From: Pirellulales bacterium
GTDB lineage: Bacteria; Planctomycetota; Planctomycetia; Pirellulales; JAICIG01
Assembly (NCBI GenBank): GCA_035533075.1
Contig: DATLUO010000194.1
Coordinates: 62,001-126,000, forward strand
Direction of reading: 5' to 3'
DNA: 64,000 nucleotides
The notes under the pieces were generated by a model, which worked only from the letters and a program-made list of their open reading frames with translations, made no database searches and was not told the DNA's origin. Shown piece after piece: positions 25,765-33,355 of the stretch (its first letter is position 1; every line of letters starts with the position of its first letter). The position numbers and the translations under genes are program-made.

Positions 25765-26017
25765 ACATGGCTCCTTTGATTGGGTAATGGGTTCCGTTCA
25801 ACTCGACCCTCCGCAGGCCCCAGTCTAATCGCTCGCCCGTCCCATTGGCAATCTCGGTCAGGGGCGTCGACGTCGCGTTTCCAAAGCGCTCAGCTTTTCC
25901 CCATCAGGCGGAAAAAGTCGTCGTTTTCGTTATGGTGTGGCAAGACCCGATCGTCGCGGACGTTCGCCGGACACGCGAAAGCTTGCGGCGGAATTCAGAC
26001 CCCCACCGAGGGTCCGC

Positions 26018-26770
26018 TCAGCGCAGGCCGCCTGAGATATAAAAACTTTCGCCCGTGATCCAACGGGAATCGGCCGACGCCAGGAACACGGCGGCCGGGG
26101 CGATGTCCTGGGGCTGCCCGATGCGGCCCAGCGGCGTTTGCGCTTCGGTCTGTGAACGGAACTCGCCTTCGGCGATTCCAGCGGCCTGCAGACCTTCGGT
26201 TTCGACCATGCCCGGATTGATCGAGTTGACACGGATCTGCCGCGGCCCCAACTCCTTGGCAAGCGAGCGGGTGACCGCGTTCACCGCGGCCTTGGTACCG
26301 CTATAAACAGAGGCGCTTGGAAACGCGAGCGTGGCGACCACTGAGCTAATGTTGATCACGCTGCCCCCTTCGGGACCGAAATGCTTGGCCGCTTCCTTGG
26401 TCGCGAGCAATAGCCCCAGCACGTTGAGGTCGAACTGCTTGTGAAAGTGCTCGGCGGTCACGTCTTCGAGCGGGGCAAACTCGTAGATGCCGGCGTTGTT
26501 GACCAGCACATCGAGCCTGTCGAAGGCCTGTTTCGCCTCGGCGAACAAGCGTTCGATCTGGTCGGGCCTGGTCATATCGGCCTGCACCGCCACCGCCTTT
26601 CCGTCGCCGCGCACGATTTCGGCCACCACGCGGTCCGCCCCTGCTTTGCTGGAGGCGTAATTGACGACGACCGCCGCCCCTTCAGCGGCGAACTGCCTGG
26701 CGATTTCGGCGCCGATGCCTTTCGAGGCGCCCGTGACAACGGCTACTTTGCCGGCGAGTTTCTTGGACAT
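26018..26770 (-). CDS. SDR-family oxidoreductase (FabG-like)
   Basis: The 250-residue classical short-chain dehydrogenase has the nucleotide-binding motif TGASKGIG near the N-terminus, LVNNAGIYEF in the middle, and the catalytic Ser ... Tyr-x3-Lys as ISSVVATLAFPSASVYSGTK. The end, ITGESFYISGGLR, matches the family. It reduces a carbonyl or oxidises an alcohol with NAD(P)H; the YASSKAG loop after beta-2 suggests NADP(H). No partner gene shows a pathway. Confidence 0.93.
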   Translation of the reverse strand: MSKKLAGKVAVVTGASKGIGAEIARQFAAEGAAVVVNYASSKAGADRVVAEIVRGDGKAVAVQADMTRPDQIERLFAEAKQAFDRLDVLVNNAGIYEFAPLEDVTAEHFHKQFDLNVLGLLLATKEAAKHFGPEGGSVINISSVVATLAFPSASVYSGTKAAVNAVTRSLAKELGPRQIRVNSINPGMVETEGLQAAGIAEGEFRSQTEAQTPLGRIGQPQDIAPAAVFLASADSRWITGESFYISGGLR

Positions 26771-26944
26771 GACACAATCTCCTTGAACTTAGGTTGGTTC
26801 GCCCTTGCTGAATACCAACACCTCCGTCTCGTCTTTCAGAAAAAATCGCGGCAACGCAACCATTCCGGCTGCCGATGAGTTAGCGGCACGAAAGCGAAAA
26901 CTACGGCGTTGACCTTGGTTAGTCGGTCGTCGCCAGGCTGTTCT

Positions 26945-29014
26945 CTACGGTCTCAGCTCCGCCACCACGCGCTTCGCCCCGTAAATCTTGTCCAGCGCTT
27001 CGAGAATCGCGGCGGAGTGGACCGAGACCGCACGGGCCTGCGTGTCGCTGTAGACGAAGTCGAGCACCAGCGATTGAATGTTGCCGTCGAAGATGATGCC
27101 CACCAGCTCGCCGCGGCGGTTCACGACCGGACTGCCCGAATTGCCGCCGATGATGTCGGCCGTACATACGAAGTTGAACGGCGTTTCCGCCCGGACGGCC
27201 TGGCGGCGTTTCAGCCATCGTTCGGGCAACTGAAAGGGCGGCACGTCGCCGTGCTCGCGGGCATGGCCGTAAATGCCGCCCATCGTCGTCCAGGGCGGCA
27301 CTTGCTCGCCCCGCTCTTCAAAGCCCTTCACCACGCCGAACGCCAGCCGCAACGTGAAGGTGGCGTCGGGATAGTTGTCGCCCCCGTATAAAGCGAACTG
27401 CGCCTTGGCCAGTTTGCCGTAGGCTTGCTGGAACGGCTCCTGGACTTCTTCTTCATAGGTCTTGCGCACCTGCCTGGCCGGACCGTCGACGAGCCGCGCC
27501 AGCTCGATCATCGGATCGTCCGACGCCTCGACCGCCTTGCTCCCCGCCTCGACCAGCTTGCGGCGCAGCGCCACGTCGGCCAGACGGCTGCCTTCGATCA
27601 ATTCCGTGGCCCGCCGCACCGGCGACTTTTGATCGAGCACTTTCCGCACCAGCTCGTTGTCGGCCCCGGCCAGCTCTTCGTACATGCCCAGCGAATCGGC
27701 CAGCTTCACGATCTCCAAGTCGTTATAGATCGGCGCTTCGGAGTATAGCTGCTGCTTGAGCGAGTCGAGACCCGCTTCGGCGTATTCCCGCAGCCGGTCG
27801 GCATTGGGCTTTTCGGTCTCGGCGGTCAACCGCACGATCATGCGGGCAATACGGAACAGATCGGTGTTCAGCGCCTGCCCGCCCTCGAGGAGATACCAGT
27901 TGTCGTAGATGTTGCCCCAAGTGGCCAGGGCGTCGTCAACCTGTTTCCAGGCGTCGCCGTACGATTGCTTCAACTTGGCATCGCCGGCGACGGCTTTGCG
28001 GAGCTTGTTCTCCGATTGCTGCTTGTCGCCCATGATCGCCGGATCTTGCAGGCCGGCCAGACCGCCCAGCCGGGCCTTGCGCGAGTTCTGATAGCCGAAC
28101 AACTCGTCCTGGGCGCGACGGGCATTTTCACGGCTGCGGTCGCTATAAGTTCGCAGCATCACTTCGCGGCGCCTGAGCACATTGAGCGAAAGCGGAAATA
28201 CCCGGTCGCGCAAGAACCGCAGGTGGGCCACGGTGTTCAGCCGGTTGGTGCGTCCCGGATTTCCGGAAACGAACACCAGCTCGTCGTCGCCGGCTCCCGA
28301 CTCGCTCCAAGCGAGATAGTGTTCGATCTTGGCCGGCTGGTCGTCTTCGTAGGCCCGAAAGAAACAGACGTCGAGATCGTAGCGGGGAAACTCGAAGTTG
28401 TCGGGGTCGCCCCCGAAAAAGGCGATCGACTTTTCCGGGGCAAACACCAGCCGGACATCGGTGTATTTCTTGTAGCGATAGAGATGGAACTGCCCGCCTT
28501 GATAGAGTGTGATCACGTCGCTGCGGAGGCCGGTTTTCTGGAACGATTCTTCCTCGATGGTGTTCATGGCGGCCTGCCGCGCGGTCCGGGCTTCGGCGGC
28601 CGAAAGCCCCGCTACGGCCTGATTCACGCGGTCGGTCACGTCTTCGATGCTCATCAAGACGTTCAGCTCCAGGTCGAGGCATTTTTTTTCGCCTTGCCGC
28701 GAGGCGGCGTAAAAGCCGTCTTCCACATAGTCGTGTTCGGCGTCGCTCAGCTTTTGCAAGGCGTCGGCGCCGACGTGGTGGTTGGTCATCACCAGTCCGT
28801 CGGCCGAGATGAACGAGCCGGACCCGCCGCTGTTGAACCGCACGCTGGCCCGTTGCAGGTGTTCCAGCCACGCGTCGCTGGGATTGAAGCCGTATTTCTG
28901 CTTTAGCTGCTCGCGGGGCGGATGATTGAAGAGCCACATGCCCTCGTCGGCCCGCGCGGCGGAGAAGTTGGTTGCGAAGATCAGCATGGCGAAAAGGAGA
29001 GATTGGTTTGTCAT
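26945..29014 (-). CDS. S46-family serine peptidase (dipeptidyl-peptidase 7/11-like)
   Basis: The 689-residue secreted protease has a signal peptide (MTNQSLLFAMLIFATNFSAARA). Then comes the S46 start, DEGMWLFNHPPREQL. The catalytic His is in GLVMTNHHVGADAL, a likely Asp in DPDNFEFPRYDLDV, and the Ser in IIGGNSGSPVVNRRGELVG. The length fits DPP7/DPP11 (about 700). The family releases N-terminal dipeptides in the periplasm and is typical of bacteria that live on protein. Confidence 0.92.
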   Translation of the reverse strand: MTNQSLLFAMLIFATNFSAARADEGMWLFNHPPREQLKQKYGFNPSDAWLEHLQRASVRFNSGGSGSFISADGLVMTNHHVGADALQKLSDAEHDYVEDGFYAASRQGEKKCLDLELNVLMSIEDVTDRVNQAVAGLSAAEARTARQAAMNTIEEESFQKTGLRSDVITLYQGGQFHLYRYKKYTDVRLVFAPEKSIAFFGGDPDNFEFPRYDLDVCFFRAYEDDQPAKIEHYLAWSESGAGDDELVFVSGNPGRTNRLNTVAHLRFLRDRVFPLSLNVLRRREVMLRTYSDRSRENARRAQDELFGYQNSRKARLGGLAGLQDPAIMGDKQQSENKLRKAVAGDAKLKQSYGDAWKQVDDALATWGNIYDNWYLLEGGQALNTDLFRIARMIVRLTAETEKPNADRLREYAEAGLDSLKQQLYSEAPIYNDLEIVKLADSLGMYEELAGADNELVRKVLDQKSPVRRATELIEGSRLADVALRRKLVEAGSKAVEASDDPMIELARLVDGPARQVRKTYEEEVQEPFQQAYGKLAKAQFALYGGDNYPDATFTLRLAFGVVKGFEERGEQVPPWTTMGGIYGHAREHGDVPPFQLPERWLKRRQAVRAETPFNFVCTADIIGGNSGSPVVNRRGELVGIIFDGNIQSLVLDFVYSDTQARAVSVHSAAILEALDKIYGAKRVVAELRP

Positions 29015-29145
29015 TGAGTTGATTTTCTTTGGACTGCGATGAAGTTCAACGACGCAATTCTAGCAGCCTATTCTCTGGCTTCTAGTGGCTTTAGCGACTC
29101 CGGCAATTGCTGGGGCGATTGCCGCTTCAAGCTCTTCGAGGGCGG

Positions 29146-29322
29146 ATGAGGCTCCTCCTCGACACGCATGTGTTTCTTTGGTACGTGAGTGCCGATGCTC
29201 GGTTGCCGAAGCGATTCGAGGATGCGATCCGCGAACCGGCGAATGAGGTTTTACTTAGCGTCGCCTCGGTTTGGGAAGCCGTGATCACGCTGCCCGGTAA
29301 AAATAATAGCCGGCCAGGCTGA
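29146..29322 (+). pseudogene. Truncated PIN-domain toxin (VapC-like)
   Basis: The ORF reads MRLLLDTHVFLWYVSADARL ... LLSVASVWEAVITL and then stops after 58 residues. The acidic LLLDTH start and the SVASVWEAVI strand are typical of PIN toxins, but more than half, including the second acidic cluster, is missing. The break lies at the 3' end of the convergent TauE gene. An antitoxin partner is not visible. Confidence 0.7.
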
Positions 29323-30094
29323 AGCCGATGAACACGACCACGCGCCGCACAAAGTTGCGGTCGAGACGCCGGGCGACGCGCGCCCCGCCGTAGCCGCCCA
29401 GGATGGCCGCCGCCGCCATCGCCAAGGCGAACGCCCAGTCGACCTTGCCCGAGGCGATGAAGACCACGACCGCCACGCCGTTGATGGACGAACCCAGCAA
29501 CGTCTTCAGGCCGTTCATCTCGTGAATGTCGTGCAGGCCCATCAGCGCCAATGCGGCCAGCATGAGTATGCCGATGCCCGCACCAAAATACCCGCCGTAG
29601 ATGGCGATGCCGAATTGAAACACGATCACCAGACCGACGTGCCGTGGCTGCGAGGTCTCGCCGATCGTCCCCAGGCCAATCCAACGCGCGATGCGGGGTT
29701 GCAACCAGAACAGCAGCGCCGCTGCCAGGATGAGCCACGGCACCAACGCCTTGAACGATTCGGCCGGCATCCGCATCAGCAACAGCGAGCCGATGAGTCC
29801 GCCCAGCAAGCTGGGCGCGAACAAGCGTCGCGCCCACCAATGCACCTGGCCTAGCTCGCCGCGGTAGCCCGCCATCCCGGCCAACGATCCGGGAAAGAGC
29901 GCCACCGTGCTGGTTGCATTGGCGACGACGGCGGCGGTGGCATCCTGGCCCAGCACGGCGATCAGGGCGGGAAAAGTCAACAGCGTGCCGCCGCCGGCCA
30001 CGGAATTCACCGCGCCGGCCACGGTGGCCACGACGCAAAGGCATAGGGTGTCTAGGATTACGTCAAGCTGCACGGCCATGGGCGGTTTGGTCAC
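29285..30094 (-). CDS. TauE/SafE-family membrane transporter
   Basis: The 269-residue protein has about eight membrane helices and the two family signatures, AGAVNSVAGGGTLLTFPAL in the first half and YGGYFGAGIGILMLAALAL in the second. The family exports sulfite, organosulfonates or related anions. It is a single gene. Its 3' end overlaps the truncated PIN gene. Confidence 0.92.
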   Translation of the reverse strand: MTKPPMAVQLDVILDTLCLCVVATVAGAVNSVAGGGTLLTFPALIAVLGQDATAAVVANATSTVALFPGSLAGMAGYRGELGQVHWWARRLFAPSLLGGLIGSLLLMRMPAESFKALVPWLILAAALLFWLQPRIARWIGLGTIGETSQPRHVGLVIVFQFGIAIYGGYFGAGIGILMLAALALMGLHDIHEMNGLKTLLGSSINGVAVVVFIASGKVDWAFALAMAAAAILGGYGGARVARRLDRNFVRRVVVFIGFSLAGYYFYRAA

Positions 30095-30508
30095 ACGAAT
30101 GTAAAATCAAGAAAAGTTTTGGCACGCAAATTGGGTTGTTGACGCGCCCCGCGCCAAGCTCCTACAGTAACCTGCTGATCTATTGAAGGGCGATAGATTC
30201 AATTCAACGTCGATTCAGCATCGAGAAGCAGCTTCGAGAAGTAGGAGTTGGTGCCGGTGGCATTCTTGCGAAGCACCGGCAGACATCATGGGCCAGAGAA
30301 CGCGGCGCGGTTCGCCGGCTTGCTGCCCGTCAGGGTCTTGCCAAGCGCCGGGCGACGCGTTGCTCGTGAGGCAAAGTAGTGCCAGGGGCTTTAGCCAGGG
30401 AGGATCGCCACGGCCCTCGCTCGCGTCGCGGGCGTGCCACAAGCTTGGCATTCGTATTGCCAGGCCGCAAGTGCCGCGGGGTCCCGTGTACAGGAGAAAG
30501 GTGCTTCG
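30095..30508. other. Intergenic region with short repeat relics
   Basis: The stretch holds imperfect inverted sequences around GGTGCCGGTGGCATTC and GCACCGGC (30250-30285), a GTGCCAGGGGCTTTAGCCAG unit (about 30380) and TTGGCATTCGTATTGCCAG (about 30445). They look like remains of palindromic mini-repeats. No gene seen. Confidence 0.4.
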
Positions 30509-30997
30509 ATGACTGCCGGAGCAATACTTGCGATTGTCAGCAAAGAGGTGCGCGACGAACAACACGAGCTCGATCGGCACTTGGCGCAGATTGAGCATTT
30601 GTTTCGCGAATCCCGCGTGTCGACGGCCAGCGGCGCGCTGCGCTTGCTCGAAGCGCTGGACGAGTTGAGCGAGCATTTAGGGATGGTGTTTGCGTTGAAG
30701 GAGAGCGACGGCTATTTCGGCGACGTGCTGGAAGCGACCCCTTCGTTGTGCCGCTGTGCCGACGAACTGAAGAGCGACCACCGTGCTTTGTTCACGGAAC
30801 TGAGCCATCTGATCGACCAATGCGACCTCGACGTCGAGCGGCATCGCTGGCCGCAATGCTGGAAAATGGCCGAGATGACGTTCGAGAATTTCCGCCAGCG
30901 GCTGGAAGCCCATCAAGTGGGCGAGGCCGATCTGGTGCAAAAGGCGTTTACGCTCGATATTGGGGCGGCGTATTGCACAGGAGAGCAATCGAGATGA
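30509..30997 (+). CDS. Hemerythrin-like HHE protein
   Basis: The 162-residue helical protein has His and Glu spaced like a hemerythrin diiron site: DEQHELDRHLAQIEHLF, SEHLGMVFALKESDGYF, KSDHRALFTELSHLI and LEAHQVGEADLVQ. Such proteins bind O2, NO or sense iron. A GGAGAAAGG ribosome site precedes the ATG. Its TGA overlaps the ATG of the zinc-ribbon gene, so both are made together. Confidence 0.7.
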   Translation: MTAGAILAIVSKEVRDEQHELDRHLAQIEHLFRESRVSTASGALRLLEALDELSEHLGMVFALKESDGYFGDVLEATPSLCRCADELKSDHRALFTELSHLIDQCDLDVERHRWPQCWKMAEMTFENFRQRLEAHQVGEADLVQKAFTLDIGAAYCTGEQSR

Positions 30998-31206
30998 TTC
31001 AACGAACGCATTTTATTCAACCTTGCCCGACGTGCGGCCGTAGTTTGCGGGTGCGCGTCGAGTATTTGGGCCGGCAGGTGGCTTGTCAGCATTGCCACGG
31101 CCGGTTCGTGGCCTGCGACCCCGAAAGCCCGGCCAGTTCGCTTTCGGATTCCGGCCTGGCCTTGTTGAAGCGTGCCGACGAATTGTTGAACCGCGTGGAA
31201 TCGTAA
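30994..31206 (+). CDS. Small zinc-ribbon protein
   Basis: The 70-residue product has two Cys pairs (PCPTCGRSLRVRVEYLG, then ACQHCHGRFVAC) that form a zinc ribbon, and a short C-terminal helix. The start overlaps the hemerythrin-like gene (ATGA). Its role is unknown; the pairing suggests it assists or regulates the diiron protein. Confidence 0.65.
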   Translation: MIQRTHFIQPCPTCGRSLRVRVEYLGRQVACQHCHGRFVACDPESPASSLSDSGLALLKRADELLNRVES

Positions 31207-31208
31207 CC

Positions 31209-31817
31209 TCACTTATCGATGTTTTGTTCGAGCGCCATCCAACAGATGAGGTGGATCTCCGCGGGTGAGATGGGCGGCAGCGGCGCAGAAGCCTGGAAGG
31301 GCTCCAAACCCAACCGCTCGACTTCGTCGACAAGGGCCTTCGATTTTGCCTCGTCGCTTTCCATCTCTCGCGAATAAACCTCGCGCAAGGCCAACTCGTC
31401 GCGCCGCGAACACGGGCTTTCGATTGCGTCGAGGGCCCGCTCAAATCGCGGTTGCGCAACGTCGGCGGGCGGATAGTTTCGCAAGAATTGAGCCAGCTCG
31501 CGGTTGAACTTGGCAACCCGCGGCTGCAAGTTGGCCGGGTCGGTCTCGTGCATCCAAGACCTGAAAATGTCCTGCCGCGCACGCTCCCAGGCCGAGAAGG
31601 CCGTCTGTTTCAAATCAAGCGGAATGACGAGCGGCGTTTTCTCCGAGCACTCGATCAGACGCAGGCAGGTGCCGATTTCGCTGGCGATCGGTCCGCCCTC
31701 GAAGGGAACGAACCGCAAATAGCGCCGGTCGCCCACGGCGGCGCAGAAAAAGTGCCCGCGACGGCGCCCCTTGACCATGCCCGACCCCGCTTCGACTTCA
31801 AGTTTCAGCAGTTTCAT
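31209..31817 (-). CDS. Unknown 202-residue protein, resembles a helicase C-terminal tail
   Basis: The protein has a beta start (MKLLKLEVEAGSGMVKGRRR), a basic-aromatic middle (SAWERARQDIFRSWMHETDP) and a tail LEPFQASAPLPPISPAEIHL. In my recollection this tail resembles the C-terminal region of SNF2-type helicases that sit beside Eco57I-like methylases, but that was not checked. No Walker or nuclease motif is present. It is 36 bp downstream of the AAA ATPase gene on the same strand, so it may be either an effector of that ATPase or a helicase relic. Confidence 0.45.
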   Translation of the reverse strand: MKLLKLEVEAGSGMVKGRRRGHFFCAAVGDRRYLRFVPFEGGPIASEIGTCLRLIECSEKTPLVIPLDLKQTAFSAWERARQDIFRSWMHETDPANLQPRVAKFNRELAQFLRNYPPADVAQPRFERALDAIESPCSRRDELALREVYSREMESDEAKSKALVDEVERLGLEPFQASAPLPPISPAEIHLICWMALEQNIDK

Positions 31818-31853
31818 GGCGGTTAATGCTTTCTTCGAAGCGTTGGAAGCAGA

Positions 31854-32804
31854 TCATTTGAGTACAGGCTGCCTGATGGACCCAGCCTTTGCGCGTGGGT
31901 CATCAGCCGGCAGCAAGAAGTGACGCTCGAATGAATAGACCGACGCATAGATATCAGGCGAATGCGTGCCGATAATCAATTGCGATCCTGGTTTGAGCTT
32001 GCGAAACGCGCGCAGCAGGGTCGCGTGCCACTGCGGGTCGAGATGCAATTCGGGCTCGTCGATGAACACCAGGCCGGCAGGCGCCGGCTCGGTGAGCATT
32101 CCAGCGGCGAAACAAAACAACTCGATTTGTCCCGAGCTGAGAGCGTCGACGGCCAGTCGCTGCCCATTCGATAGTTGGCAAAACACCTCGAGTTGGAAGT
32201 CGGGGCTTTCGTCGATCGGTTCTACCGTGAACGATTGGCCGGGGTAGAACATTTGCCAGACCGAATTGAGCTGGTCGATGACGGTCCCGTATTTTGAGGG
32301 ACGACCGGCGTCGCCGTGACGCGCGGCGACGTAAAAATCGTAGTTGCGCGCATTTACCAGGAACTGCTTGATGTTCTTCAAACGGTTCTTCTCCAACCGC
32401 GCCGCGCCGGTCTTGGGCGTGCTGACCTGCTGCGGCCCCGGCAGCGCCGGCGCTCGCCAGGACGAATAGTATTCGGCGTAAATGGATCGCTCACCTTCGA
32501 TCTGCGTGCTGTTGCAGTGGAAGGTAAAGTTGTCCTCACGCGTCTGCACGACGACACGGATCTGATAGTCGTCCGCACCGAGATGAATCGCGGATGGTCC
32601 GGACCTACCGCGAATCTGGCGCGCGTTTCCCGTAGCCAGCAGGCAGGCTTCCAGGACGGTCGTCTTGCCGCATCCGTTTGGCCCACCCAGCACCGCAATG
32701 GGCGTGGGAAAATCACGCGGCCCGATGAACGAGAGCTGCAAGTGATCTGTGCCGCGAAAATTCTCGATGGTGAGCTCGCGGATTCCTAGTTCTAGATCAG
32801 CCAT
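31854..32804 (-). CDS. AAA-family ATPase (RecF/ABC-type)
   Basis: The 316-residue ATPase has Walker A GGPNGCGKTTVLE (about residue 40), the ABC-like signature DALSSGQIELF, Walker B GLVFIDEPELHLDP, and a terminal His switch in IIGTHSPDIY. It lacks the TOPRIM nuclease of OLD proteins. ATPases of this kind are the sensor subunits of several two-gene phage defence systems (Septu, PARIS) as well as repair proteins. It is upstream of the 202-residue ORF, in an island with a truncated restriction methylase, which supports a defence context. Confidence 0.85.
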   Translation of the reverse strand: MADLELGIRELTIENFRGTDHLQLSFIGPRDFPTPIAVLGGPNGCGKTTVLEACLLATGNARQIRGRSGPSAIHLGADDYQIRVVVQTREDNFTFHCNSTQIEGERSIYAEYYSSWRAPALPGPQQVSTPKTGAARLEKNRLKNIKQFLVNARNYDFYVAARHGDAGRPSKYGTVIDQLNSVWQMFYPGQSFTVEPIDESPDFQLEVFCQLSNGQRLAVDALSSGQIELFCFAAGMLTEPAPAGLVFIDEPELHLDPQWHATLLRAFRKLKPGSQLIIGTHSPDIYASVYSFERHFLLPADDPRAKAGSIRQPVLK

Positions 32805-32889
32805 GAATGCAATCAGAAGTTAGTGTTCACCCACCGGTTTTAAATTCGCCTCCGCCGACATGTTCGTTGTAGCAGACCCCATCCGCCTG

Positions 32890-33290
32890 TTTGCCACCAG
32901 CTTTAGCTGGTGGTTGGCGAACCGAGATAATACAACTCTTGAGCCGGCTTTAGCCGGCTTGCGGTGGAGCGGTGCAACGGCACGGCTAGAGGGATCGTCC
33001 TGCTTTCTGGAAAGAAAGATAAGGCCGACGGCCGCCGTAGCACCGAAGGTGCGTGAGTCCATAGCCCAGGGCGCAGCCCTGGGTAGCGTTACAACGTAGC
33101 CGAATAGCCCTGAAAGGGCGCGACTCCCGGTGGACCGCCTCACGGAGTAACGCCCTTTCAGGGCTACGAGCGTGATTCGCTTCGTAAACCCAGGGCTGCG
33201 CCCTGGGCTATGGAGTATGACCCCTTCGGGGTCGGAAATGCGACAAGCTCCCAAGAAAAAAGCGGGACAATCTCTAAAGCTGGTGGCAAA
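32890..33290. mobile_element. 401-bp MITE-like element with 17-bp inverted termini
   Basis: Perfect terminal inverted repeats, TTTGCCACCAGCTTTAG (32890-32906) and its reverse complement (33274-33290), bound a non-coding stretch. Inside are nested palindromes: CCAGCTTTAGCTGG, GCCGGCTTTAGCCGGC, and paired AGCCCAGGGCGCAGCCCTGGG-type boxes. A shortened relative is at 15548-15684. It has no transposase, so it would have to be mobilised in trans. No obvious target duplication was identified. Confidence 0.65.
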
Positions 33291-33355
33291 CATGCCGCGC
33301 TGGCACTTCGAGTCGGTGGGCGGAGAGATTGCCTTGCGCATGGCTACCTGACGGG

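Noticed and set aside
25514-25801. 95-residue ORF overlapping the thioredoxin-like gene
   Set aside because: It is a different frame rich in Arg with no family pattern. The readthrough frame has a signal peptide and the CxxU motif.
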